A program made the position numbers and the translations under genes. From NCBI GenBank assembly GCA_015069495.1, contig SVIN01000004.1, positions 25,166 through 89,165 on the forward strand: a DNA stretch of 64,000 bases, in the 5' to 3' direction. Every line of letters begins with the position of its first letter. The first letter of the stretch is position 1. This stretch comes from Clostridiales bacterium (GTDB lineage Bacteria; Bacillota; Clostridia; Christensenellales; Borkfalkiaceae). The notes under the pieces were generated by a model, which did not search any database, was not told the origin of the DNA, and saw only the letters and a list, made by a program, of their open reading frames with translations. Positions 10,801-17,711 of the stretch are shown piece after piece.

Positions 10801-13800
10801 GGCTGGCGGTGAATCGGCATTTGTAATCACCAGCGTATCCGATAAACAACCCGTAGAATTTGCAGACAATTATATTCTTTCCGATTTGAGTAAAGTCGGT
10901 TATGATAAGACGGCTTGCTTTACAGACGGTTACGAAACGTTGACCAATGCGGAAGGCGAAGCGGCTTACCGTTACGGTTACATGGGTTCGAAGTCCTTCA
11001 CCTTATCCTTTGATTTGATGTTCACGGGCGCGACCTATTATGAAACCTTTAACGTAAACTTGGGTACGGAAGGTTATGAGGGTAATAAATATCACTTCGG
11101 TTGGCGTTTCTACCTTTTGCGCGGTAGCGAAGGTAATACGGTTCCCGACCAATGTGTAGAATATTTCTCCAACACCAGTAGCTTCGCTGGCAACATTCCC
11201 AATTCTGCGAAAGCCGTAGGCAACAGCGCGTTTGTAGCAGGGCAAGTTTACAAAGTTACCATTGGGTATAAATTGGTAAACGAAAGCACGGGCGAAGTAT
11301 TGGTTTACACCTCTATCAACGGCAACAGCAAGATGGACAGCTACGTGCTTGGCGGTGACTTTGTCAAGTTTGCGCCTTACGCAACCAGCTTGACAATGAA
11401 TGCGATTACGGCAGGTACCGTAACCGTCGGCGATCCTGGTATGAATTTGAACAGCGCACCTTACAAGGTAACCCTTGACGGTGTTGGCGATATCTACACG
11501 GACGTATTGACTCTTCCTGCATTGAACGCAGCGGATTACAATATCAACAACGGTGTGTTGATTGGTTGGACGACCGAACCTGCAAACGTAAAAGCAAGCA
11601 ACCTTTACTACGTAGGTCAAACGTTTGATTTGACAAGCAATATGACCTTCTATCCCGTATGGATGGAATTCAGCATGCAGAGCGGTGCGGCAGTACGCGC
11701 AACGGCAGGTGCAAGCGGTTTGCGTTACACCGTAAATATGGATAAGGCGCAATACCAAGCGTTTGTAAACAGCGGTATTCTTTTGGAAACGGGTACGATT
11801 TTGGCACCCACCGATTACTTGAAAGGTATCGAATTGACCCACGATCTCGGTGCAGGGAAGTACGCACAAAGCATAACCGATAAGTGGCAAATCGCAGGTC
11901 AGAGATACACGTCTGCGTTTACCAACATCAGCTATGACCAGTACGGCAGATTCTTCTCGGCAAGAGGGTATCTCAAGATTCAATATGCAGACGGCGTGAA
12001 GTACGTATACACGGCTTACAACGCAGACGACCATTCGAGAAGTATCTATGGTGTTGCAACGGCAGCATACAAGGATATCTATTCGGATAACGCAGTGGTA
12101 AAATCCTACGTAAACGACGTGGCAGACCTTGTTGTTGACAATGGTTTGAACGTAAGCAAAGATGCAAACGCAGTCGGCGCATATAGCGTATCGGCTACGG
12201 TTTCTGGTAACACAGTAACGGTGAACGTTTCCAACGGCAGTGTGAAGGCAGTTGTCCTCAACGGCGTTCGTTTGGTAATGGGCAAAGAAACCAGCGTGAT
12301 GGTGAACAGTACGAAGTATATCGTCAGCGAATACAAGTTGAACAACGATGGTTTGCAGATGAGCTTTGTATTGACTCCTTACGGCGACCTCGGTGCGGAT
12401 TACTACGTGGCAATGTTGCAGAAGTACGTTGACAGTGACGTATACACCGCAACCAACAAAGCGTACGTAAACAGCGTAGCAACCGACGCTATCAATCGTA
12501 TCAAAAACGGCGCGCAAGGTACTTGGGCGGCAACCTATGCAGACGCATCGGCAACTTTGAAGCGTGTAAAGACTGCGGTAGAAGCGGAAGCAAACAACAC
12601 GGGCGTGGCTTTGAAAACTCCCGTTTTGGCAAAAGGCAATGGTTATACCGTAACGTGGAACCCTATTGCGGATGCTGACTACTACACCGTATCCGACAGC
12701 AACGGTTATCGTGACGTCGTAGTGGTTATGGGCGGTGAGAAATTGGTATACAAGGCAGAAGTGGTTGGTAAACACAATATCACGGTTACCGCGCATTCCT
12801 ACTTCGATACCTTCAATAGCAGTGCTGCTTCCAACCAAGTATCGACCCCCGAAGTAAAACCTGTATTTACCTATAAATCCATGTTGGATGGCTTGTACAA
12901 GTTCAGCTCTTCGCAGATGTCCACGATGGGCATTTCCACGACGGGTTGCTACTATGACAGCAACGATAAGAAATATTTCGTATACTACAACAAAGACCTT
13001 GGTTGGACCCCTTATCCTTCGCAGGCGACCGATTGGACTTCTCCTGAAGAATTCCCCGCGCACGCGCAGAGATTGAAAGATATGGGTAACAACATCATCT
13101 TGCTTGCATACGATACGGAAGGTATGTACGGTAAGAATGATACGTGGGCAAACAGCCGTATGAAATACGTCATGGATACCGCTTGGAGCATGGGTATGAA
13201 AGTCCTCGTTTGCGACCAAGTATTCTATGATTTCTCCATGAGCGACGGTTCCAGCACGGCGGCAACCAGCGTTAATCAGGTAGCAACTGCAATTGCGAAC
13301 CGTAACGGCTTCACCGAATACGTAACGCATCCTGCATTCTACGGTTTCTCGTTGGACGACGAACCTTACGGCAAGTATATCAGTGCAATGAGCTATACCA
13401 TCTCCGCATTGAATACGGCTTGTGAAAACTTGGGCGTAGATCCTTTCTTCCTTGCATGCTTGTTCCAAGCGCAAGGCGGTGAATTGGGTACGGAAATATA
13501 TTTGAGCCAAAGCTCGCTTGAATCCTACTACAACAAGTGGTTGGCAATTGACGGTGTAGATAATTATCTCTACGTAGACATCTATACGCAACACGCAATG
13601 GATCAGCCTACCGACCGTTACAATACCTCGTTTGAAGTCATTTATGACAGCGATTATTTGGGCGGTAAGTACGAATTCCACCAAGCTATCACAGCGCACA
13701 CGCAAAACGACGGCGTATTGCTTGAACAAGATTTGTACATGTCCTTGTTGTACGCAGCGGCGCACGACGTAGCGGGTTATTCGTGGTTCTGTTACTTCCC

Positions 13801-14194
13801 CATTACGGGTGAATTGGCTGGTTCCATGGTAGGTTACGACGGCAACGGTTACGGTAACGGTATTGGCAACGGCGCAAACGGCAGCTACTACGAAGCAGCG
13901 AAGACGGCTGGTATGCAATACGAATGGATTCAAGGCCTGTTGGACGGTTATGATTGGAAGACGAGAAGCGTGAGCGGTAACTTGTTGACGACGACCCTTT
14001 CCAACGGTTCAAAGACGGCAACCATGTACGTAAACGCAGACGTAACGCAGGTATCCCGTTCGGTTACTGTAACGGCAAGCGGCAGTCAGTGTTACCTTGT
14101 AGGCTACGGCGTAGGTACGGCAGAAACGCCTTATCAGGCAGTTTCTGGCAGTATTACCCTCGCACCTGGTCAAGCGGTAATTTGCATCAATTAA
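7883..14194 (+). CDS. Giant modular surface protein with TIM-barrel-like C-terminus
   Basis: The ATG at 7883 follows AGGAGAAAAA. An upstream in-frame codon at 7847 lacks a ribosome binding site. The protein is 2103 residues with a Sec signal peptide. The N-terminal half repeats a beta-rich module whose hallmark is [KQ]xGxx[FI]P[ST]Y. An InlB-like repeat follows near 10245-10430. The segment at about 11670-12110 matches a module also present in the gene at 56828 (GxRxT...GTIL/GTLI...ARGYL). A fibronectin-III-like segment lies near 12615-12850. The last 430 residues look like a TIM-barrel glycoside hydrolase, with DDEP placing a candidate acid/base Glu at residue 1827 in FSLDDEPYG. The GH family is not recognised. 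Its neighbour is a 36-residue peptide gene 14 bases downstream. Confidence 0.75.
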   Translation: MRRMTRRFAVVLLSVLMSVFTCIGIAFNLPTKTAKAETILSTSGWTLAHEGDTMFRVQNGTTYWTTGEGTNVTPEAIMKNTELNGKTLTQINAEKPGAITVTMQPAAAPIGSFFRVNINTAVAGFTTQDVGTVVVRAGWSHSDSSGTYTLNSDLYFARKQNHRSQSDLWKYIPLENVVDISDMISVQDQGALYTNSRTILFSTQNTKTWGNSPATPNEAGGAFLNTLYINGKSVKQWNNEAEAMLANGEITDITFGSAQGNIKNGVPYAPIFGLNSYSDTVGSYMQVTMPTAYISNVSSFKVGKGFANLTDEGILYYNSKDVEYVRSGGSYIKVASSVDISDAFKLVAQNITASNGTMLYYLHTDNVKYWTQQYGEASMAINEYEWKNVADSAKQGGAVQMSYLALNGTPLYDINANDNGAYGATQGNIASGSKYAPILAFLTTQEMGNAIKIQVPSAYPSGSAGSEHKTLTIKKGFFVLDTATNIKYEVTRDIQWDKEDGAWVEHYNKIETNVTMATMFGSATDAFAGIALEGCDYDLAPGTYAGDVQTAKSFAQSANFLSHILINDAPLAKPGEAFLNVWGNKGYFTFRPGNNTATKITILAGCQFPTYKTLATGAKEVYVTTEDATFVKENGVWVQKANGLEAGEYETTITKVQYGKGDSNWMMFTLSDKDYPNAGTDYNIAADANKVASLNLYDKVVVDGYTVRSLLTKYSMTEPPKVNLYVEDCFAFRIPGQAIGLNGAQTVTVKAGAQFPSYEYVVNGVEAYYVLEEDVTFVNVGGTWAQQYKVTYMADGELVGESTYVYSKGETPIAPAVPEKEGYRGAWEAYTVGSSANITVHAVYTAKPISKGTTGLKEMKRIDNTSNILVINPTVSDYPSDYNLGLDVSHLQKFNLLDYVTINGQTLRSIGVSGMAINKFTRSGLGLEVNGLSNSMTIVIQEGCEIPSYEFWKNPNGTTSCYTMDKTYTCVYSAGGESAFVITSVSDKQPVEFADNYILSDLSKVGYDKTACFTDGYETLTNAEGEAAYRYGYMGSKSFTLSFDLMFTGATYYETFNVNLGTEGYEGNKYHFGWRFYLLRGSEGNTVPDQCVEYFSNTSSFAGNIPNSAKAVGNSAFVAGQVYKVTIGYKLVNESTGEVLVYTSINGNSKMDSYVLGGDFVKFAPYATSLTMNAITAGTVTVGDPGMNLNSAPYKVTLDGVGDIYTDVLTLPALNAADYNINNGVLIGWTTEPANVKASNLYYVGQTFDLTSNMTFYPVWMEFSMQSGAAVRATAGASGLRYTVNMDKAQYQAFVNSGILLETGTILAPTDYLKGIELTHDLGAGKYAQSITDKWQIAGQRYTSAFTNISYDQYGRFFSARGYLKIQYADGVKYVYTAYNADDHSRSIYGVATAAYKDIYSDNAVVKSYVNDVADLVVDNGLNVSKDANAVGAYSVSATVSGNTVTVNVSNGSVKAVVLNGVRLVMGKETSVMVNSTKYIVSEYKLNNDGLQMSFVLTPYGDLGADYYVAMLQKYVDSDVYTATNKAYVNSVATDAINRIKNGAQGTWAATYADASATLKRVKTAVEAEANNTGVALKTPVLAKGNGYTVTWNPIADADYYTVSDSNGYRDVVVVMGGEKLVYKAEVVGKHNITVTAHSYFDTFNSSAASNQVSTPEVKPVFTYKSMLDGLYKFSSSQMSTMGISTTGCYYDSNDKKYFVYYNKDLGWTPYPSQATDWTSPEEFPAHAQRLKDMGNNIILLAYDTEGMYGKNDTWANSRMKYVMDTAWSMGMKVLVCDQVFYDFSMSDGSSTAATSVNQVATAIANRNGFTEYVTHPAFYGFSLDDEPYGKYISAMSYTISALNTACENLGVDPFFLACLFQAQGGELGTEIYLSQSSLESYYNKWLAIDGVDNYLYVDIYTQHAMDQPTDRYNTSFEVIYDSDYLGGKYEFHQAITAHTQNDGVLLEQDLYMSLLYAAAHDVAGYSWFCYFPITGELAGSMVGYDGNGYGNGIGNGANGSYYEAAKTAGMQYEWIQGLLDGYDWKTRSVSGNLLTTTLSNGSKTATMYVNADVTQVSRSVTVTASGSQCYLVGYGVGTAETPYQAVSGSITLAPGQAVICIN

Positions 14195-14208
14195 AGGAGG
14201 AAAAGACA

Positions 14209-14319
14209 ATGAAACAATATCAAAACATTACGGTGGAAATTCTTTTCTTCCCCGCGCAAGACGTATTGACTTCGTCGACGGAGAATGACAACGTAACGGA
14301 TATGCCTGATTTCGCATAA
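14209..14319 (+). CDS. Small acidic peptide, 36 residues
   Basis: A strong AAAGGAGG lies 9 bases upstream of this ATG, and the frame follows the giant surface gene by 14 bases, so it is very likely translated from the same transcript. The peptide begins MKQY, has a central hydrophobic strand VEILFF, then QDVLTSS, and ends in an Asp/Asn-rich tail (NDNVTDMPDF). It has no signal peptide and no membrane helix. The peptide gene at 56678 shares its layout: MK[QR], [VM]EI[LI], [DE]V[LI] and TS, then an acidic end. That one also adjoins large exported-protein genes. Similar short frames may be RiPP-like precursors, chaperone-like tags or regulators of the neighbour; none is shown by the sequence. Confidence 0.65.
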   Translation: MKQYQNITVEILFFPAQDVLTSSTENDNVTDMPDFA

Positions 14320-14380
14320 TGCAAAAAAGAAGACCCTCTCTCGGTTTGCGTGTTGTCCTGAACGGAGAATACGCACCGAT

Positions 14381-14550
14381 AAATCCCTTGCGGGATTTGT
14401 GATATTTTGATTCACAAAGCGATATACGCTTCGCGTGCGATATGTTTGCTCCGCAAATGAGGGATTTATATCATATCGAGCCGCGCATAGCGAGGCATAT
14501 CGCAACCGAGGGATAGGCGGGTATATCGTATTCGCGTAGCGAATATATTG
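14381..14550. repeat. Intergenic cluster of short inverted repeats
   Basis: This stretch between the peptide gene and the converging DeoR gene is built of short palindromic pieces. Examples are AAATCCC-ttgc-GGGATTT (14381-14398), alternating CGATAT units, CGCTTCGCG and ATTCGCGTAGCGAAT. It has no plausible coding frame. It resembles the modular REP-like intergenic repeats of gut Clostridia; that resemblance is from general knowledge, not a search. Confidence 0.5.
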
Positions 14551-14561
14551 CAGAGCAGAAA

Positions 14562-14606
14562 AAAGAGAGGACATTTCGGTTGTGAACCGATTTGTTCTCT
14601 CTTTCT
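14562..14606 (+). terminator. Long hairpin, probable transcription end of the surface operon
   Basis: An imperfect inverted repeat pairs AAAGAGAG with CTCTCTTT around an inner CGGTT/AACCG stem and is followed by TCTGTTT. It lies about 240 bases beyond the last plus-strand gene, after the repeat cluster. Use as a terminator is inferred. Confidence 0.45.
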
Positions 14607-14716
14607 GTTTGGCGTAAGGATTTGGGTTTGGTGCATTTGCGTTTGCCTGGTCGAATTTTGCTAAAACCAAATTTCTCCGCTAAGGATATCACTCTTTTGA
14701 GTGGGGGATGAAATAA

Positions 14717-14749
14717 AACCACCCCGCGGGCAATCCACGGGGTTGTTTG
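14717..14749 (-). terminator. Rho-independent terminator of the DeoR-type gene
   Basis: AACCACCCCG pairs with CGGGGTTGTT around a short loop. Reading on the minus strand, the stem is followed by TTTTATTTC, 44 bases past the DeoR stop codon. Confidence 0.7.
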
Positions 14750-14792
14750 TCAAGAAAGCCACGCGATAACTGCGCGGATGATTGTATATGGG

Positions 14793-15551
14793 TTAGATAA
14801 CGACGATATCCATATCCTTGAATTGTTCTTTGAGTTTGTCAGGGAAATTTTGGTCGATAATCAACACGTTGATATCTTCCGCGCGCGCGAACGTGTAGGG
14901 TTTAATTTTACCGATTTTCGAACTGTCGAGCATCATATATAAGAATTTTGCTTTTTTGCAGACCACGCGCAGGAGTTCCGCTTCTACTTGCGATTTACAC
15001 GAGAAACCGCTTTCGGGTGTGAATGCAGATGCTGAAATGATGGCAAGTTCGAAATTGGTATCAGTGAAATAGAGGGAAGAAAACGCCGAAGCAGTGGAAA
15101 GATTTTCCTTAATCAATTGTCCGCCCAAAAGGTTTACGACCACGTTTTTCTTTTTCGCAAGCTCGGTTGCAACCGCAAGCCCGTTGGTGAAGACGTTGCA
15201 AGGTCGGTCGGGCATTTCTTTGGCAAGGTAAAGCGCCGTCGTACCGCCGTCAAGGAAGATGGACGCACCCTCGTCAATCAGCTCAGCCGCCTTTTGCGCG
15301 ATGGTGATTTTTTCATCAGTGTGAATGGTGGTCTTCTTGGTGTACGGCTCGCCTGAGGTTTTTTGTACTTCGCGTACGGACATTGCACCCCCGCGGACAC
15401 GGATGATTTTGCCTTCTTCTTCCAGTTGGAATAAATCTCTGCGTAAAGTCATTTGCGACACGTTGGGGAAGTATTCTTCCAACTGTTCCAACGTCAATTT
15501 GCCGCGCTTATCTAAAAGTTCTGCGATTTCCGCAATACGGTCACGTTTCAT
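14793..15551 (-). CDS. DeoR/GlpR-family transcriptional regulator
   Basis: The 252-residue protein has an N-terminal DeoR-type winged helix-turn-helix (about residues 1-57, with the phrase QMTLRRDL as recognition helix) and a C-terminal sugar-phosphate-sensing domain with FLDGGTTALYLA and VFTNGLAVATELA typical of the family. The chosen start is the ATG at 15551: the in-frame ATG 18 bases upstream itself overlaps the AAGGAGG that serves this start. Such proteins usually repress sugar catabolic genes and are released by a phosphorylated sugar. No sugar operon sits beside it, so its target is unknown. It is transcribed alone from a promoter at 15583-15611 and diverges from the HTH-like gene at 15809. 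Confidence 0.88.
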   Translation of the reverse strand: MKRDRIAEIAELLDKRGKLTLEQLEEYFPNVSQMTLRRDLFQLEEEGKIIRVRGGAMSVREVQKTSGEPYTKKTTIHTDEKITIAQKAAELIDEGASIFLDGGTTALYLAKEMPDRPCNVFTNGLAVATELAKKKNVVVNLLGGQLIKENLSTASAFSSLYFTDTNFELAIISASAFTPESGFSCKSQVEAELLRVVCKKAKFLYMMLDSSKIGKIKPYTFARAEDINVLIIDQNFPDKLKEQFKDMDIVVI

Positions 15552-15582
15552 AATCGCCTCCTTATCCATTTTATTTTGTTAC

Positions 15583-15611
15583 ATTTTATCACAAAAATGT
15601 AAAGATAGCAA
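15583..15611 (-). promoter_or_regulatory. Promoter of the DeoR-type gene
   Basis: On the minus strand, TTGCTA and TAAAAT are separated by 17 bases, in an AT-rich divergent intergenic region. The predicted transcript starts a few bases upstream of the AAGGAGG used by the gene. Confidence 0.5.
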
Positions 15612-15749
15612 CCATAAATCGATAATATTTTACATTTTTTATAAAATTTTCTCATAAAAAATGAAAAAATACCTTAAAAAATGTTAACTTTGTCAACAAA
15701 TGAGGAAAAAATGTGAAAACAAGAAGGAAAAATTTTCACCTGTTTTTAC

Positions 15750-15779
15750 TTGCGATTTACGTGGTATATATGATATAAT
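15750..15779 (+). promoter_or_regulatory. Promoter of the HTH-like gene
   Basis: TTGCGA at 15750-15755 and a perfect TATAAT at 15774-15779 are separated by 18 bases. The start codon follows about 22 bases after the predicted transcription start. Confidence 0.6.
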
Positions 15780-15808
15780 AAGAAAAGTAAGTTAGGAGAA
15801 CAAGCTGT

Positions 15809-16435
15809 ATGTACGATTTCATTGCCGATTTAGACGGATATTTTTGCGAAACGTATGCCAATTATGACAAACTGTGTGTGTTACCTGGATACGTCATGCC
15901 CGTGATGCAACGTTCGGAGGTGCGCGAGGATGGCAGAACGTACGCGTATACTTTACCTGCGGAAACCATGCGGCTTGCCAATCAGGAAAAAAAGGATGAA
16001 ATTTTGGCGGAGTTGAAGACTCGCTTGACGGATACCACCTTTTCCTTTTCCTTCCGCCCCGTAGGGAAGTTTAACCGAATCAAAAACGTGTTTTCCAAGT
16101 ACGCTTTCCATAAGGTTTTGAAAAATATGCTGTCGAAGTACGGCGTATCGTTTGCGGATGCGAAGGAACATCTTGCGATTTCCGATGAAGTGTGGACGGG
16201 GATTGAAAAGGGAAAATTCGAACCGACGCAAAATCTTTTGTATTCGTTGGCGTTGACTTCGCAATTTTCTTACGACGATACCCGCGCGTTGATGCGCTTG
16301 TGCGGGTATGTGCTGGATTTTGCCAACGTAAAGGACGTGGTGATTTGTTACCTTTTACAGCAAAAGGTGTATAATCGTGGGATGATTGATGCGGCGTTGA
16401 AAGAGTATAAAGTGGATAATCTTTTCATAAAATAG
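15809..16435 (+). CDS. Conserved-type hypothetical protein with HTH-like C-terminal half
   Basis: This 208-residue protein starts after TAGGAGAAC. The N-terminal 75 residues are unrecognised. Residues about 90-208 are helical and follow the pattern DEVWTGIEKGKFEPTQNLLYSLALTSQFSYDDTRALMRLCGY...VKDVVICYLL...YNRGMIDAALKEY. I associate this with XRE-like helix-turn-helix domains seen in Clostridia regulators and as C-terminal add-ons. It has no signal peptide or membrane segment, so it is likely a cytoplasmic DNA-binding or protein-binding factor. It stands alone with its own promoter, divergent from the DeoR gene. The assignment is from motif memory only; regulatory function is inferred. Confidence 0.6.
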   Translation: MYDFIADLDGYFCETYANYDKLCVLPGYVMPVMQRSEVREDGRTYAYTLPAETMRLANQEKKDEILAELKTRLTDTTFSFSFRPVGKFNRIKNVFSKYAFHKVLKNMLSKYGVSFADAKEHLAISDEVWTGIEKGKFEPTQNLLYSLALTSQFSYDDTRALMRLCGYVLDFANVKDVVICYLLQQKVYNRGMIDAALKEYKVDNLFIK

Positions 16436-16456
16436 TGAAAAGAGGGTTTTGCACAC

Positions 16457-16485
16457 TTGCAATCCTACGCGGAATATGCTATAAT
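16457..16485 (+). promoter_or_regulatory. Promoter of the cysE-cysS leader
   Basis: TTGCAA at 16457-16462 and TATAAT at 16480-16485 have a 17-base spacer. The predicted start is near 16492, just ahead of the T-box leader stem I. Confidence 0.75.
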
Positions 16486-16491
16486 AGTGAA

Positions 16492-16730
16492 AATTCAATA
16501 CCGAGCGGGAAAAGAGTAGCTTGCAACGACCTTGACAGAGAATCGCGCCATTGGCTGGAAGCGCGTAAGGCAGGGCAGGGGAAAGTGCGTTTCCGCGTTA
16601 TTAGGACAGACTAATCCTCTGCGGATGCCCCCGTGATCGGGCAAATGAGGGAAAACGGAATGTTTTCCGAAGTAAAGTGGGACAGCGGTAACACGCCTTT
16701 ACGATTCATCGTAAGGGCGTATTTTTTTCT
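16492..16730 (+). ncRNA. T-box leader RNA, tRNA-Cys responsive
   Basis: The leader shows T-box hallmarks. The base of stem I pairs GGGAAA (near 16507) with TTTCC (near 16590). An AGTA motif lies on the 5' side of the specifier loop, and a distal arm contains CAGAGA and TTGGCTGGAA. TGC at 16586-16588 lies on the 3' side, next to the closing helix, and would be the Cys specifier codon. Two small hairpins follow. The antiterminator element AAAGTGGGACAGCG begins near 16675 and a terminator closes the leader. Downstream are cysE and cysS, matching Cys specificity. The family senses uncharged tRNA and allows read-through. Oddity: the acceptor-binding bases read TGGG rather than the TGGA expected for a U discriminator. 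Confidence 0.85.
16693..16728 (+). terminator. T-box intrinsic terminator
   Basis: ACGCCTTTACG (16693-16703) pairs with CGTAAGGGCGT (16710-16720), one wobble pair, and is followed by a run of T. Formation competes with the antiterminator immediately upstream. Confidence 0.85.
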
Positions 16731-16739
16731 TTTTGCCTA

Positions 16740-16935
16740 TAAATGCAGCCAATGCGTCGCAACCCTCGCAGTTACGTACTTCTTGTACGCTCCTTTGAGG
16801 CTTGCTATCCTTGCCCGCATTTTCCTACGGCAACGGTACCAGACAATGCGTCGCCCCCCCAACTGTCACTCTGGAGCGTAGCGCGCGAGCCATTTATGGC
16901 GACGCTACGAGCTTTGCGCAAGTATAGAGTCTTAA
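16740..16935. repeat. Dispersed repeat remnant in the cysE leader region
   Basis: Between the T-box terminator and cysE lies about 200 bases with no gene. It contains GTCACTCTGGAGCGTAGCG (16865-16883), the outer 19 bases of the 32-bp repeat that flanks the GIY-YIG unit at 24150-24545. The inner part, ATAGAGTCT, reappears at about 16924 after a 40-base interruption. The stretch before it looks like decayed coding-type repeat sequence. It is transcribed as part of the cys leader. Confidence 0.6.
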
Positions 16936-16993
16936 AAAGTAAAAATGTCTTTTACCAATACATATAAAATAATTTCTCGTTGTGAGGTAGAAT

Positions 16994-17638
16994 ATGTGGT
17001 TTAAAAATCTTCGTGCCGACATAAGAGCAGCCAAAATAAACGACCCTGCGGCGCGCAATTCGTTTGAAATATGGCTCACCTATGCGGGCGTGCATGCGTT
17101 GGCTTCCCATCGTGTGGCGTATTTTTTCCATAAAATTAAATTTAAATTATTGGCGCGTATCATCAGTCAAGTGTCAAGATTTTTTACGGGGATTGAAATT
17201 CACCCCGCGGCGAAAATCGAGGGCGGCGTATTCATCGACCACGGCATGGGCGTGGTGATTGGCGAAACGGCAGAGGTGCATCGCGGCGTAGTCATTTATC
17301 AAGGCGTAACCTTGGGCGGTACGGGTAAGGAACGCGGAAAACGCCATCCGACCATTATGGAAGACGTGGTGATTTCGTCAGGCGCAAAGGTTTTGGGCGG
17401 TTTTACCGTTGGTAAGGGCGCGAAAATCGGCGCGGGCGCGGTGGTTTTGAAAGAAGTTCCGCCTTATGCGACCGTGGTGGGGATTCCTGGACGTATCGTG
17501 CGTATTCGCACTCCAGAATCGGAAGATGCGACGCATGCCAATATGGTGGCGGCGATTGCGCTTTCCCACGAAGCAAAGGAAGCGGCGGCGATTGAGGCGG
17601 CGCGCATAGCAGAAGAAGAACACAATCAAAAGAAGTAG
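16994..17638 (+). CDS. cysE: Serine O-acetyltransferase
   Basis: The 214-residue enzyme transfers acetyl from acetyl-CoA to L-serine, the first step of cysteine synthesis in the cytoplasm. The N-terminal helical part (about residues 1-65) has the CysE-type ASHRVAYFFH segment. Residues about 70-180 form the left-handed hexapeptide-repeat helix with the family motifs GVFIDHGMGVVIGETA and VTLGGTG, including the active-site DH pair. The length is at the short end for CysE, which fits the Gram-positive form. The start ATG follows GAGG. It is the first gene behind the Cys T-box and is followed by cysS, the same pairing as the Bacillus cysE-cysS operon, so supply and charging of cysteine are controlled together by uncharged tRNA-Cys. 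Confidence 0.93.
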   Translation: MWFKNLRADIRAAKINDPAARNSFEIWLTYAGVHALASHRVAYFFHKIKFKLLARIISQVSRFFTGIEIHPAAKIEGGVFIDHGMGVVIGETAEVHRGVVIYQGVTLGGTGKERGKRHPTIMEDVVISSGAKVLGGFTVGKGAKIGAGAVVLKEVPPYATVVGIPGRIVRIRTPESEDATHANMVAAIALSHEAKEAAAIEAARIAEEEHNQKK

Positions 17639-17660
17639 CTCTGTGACATAGCTAAAAAAT

Positions 17661-17695
17661 AAAATGGGCATACCATGTATGCGTTGAAGTATAAA
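17661..17695. repeat. Short dispersed hairpin element, copy 1
   Basis: AAAATGGGCATACCATGTAT begins a roughly 35-base element containing the small palindrome GCATAC-CAT-GTATGC. Related copies lie at 43063-43092 and 48771-48804, each just downstream of a gene end. Confidence 0.45.
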
Positions 17696-17711
17696 AGGAG
17701 AAAGTAACTGT

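Noticed and set aside
11003..13933. 976-codon open frame on the minus strand
   Set aside because: It is antisense to the giant surface-protein gene, has no ribosome binding site or domain, and is rich in Arg, Val and Cys as expected from the complementary codons.
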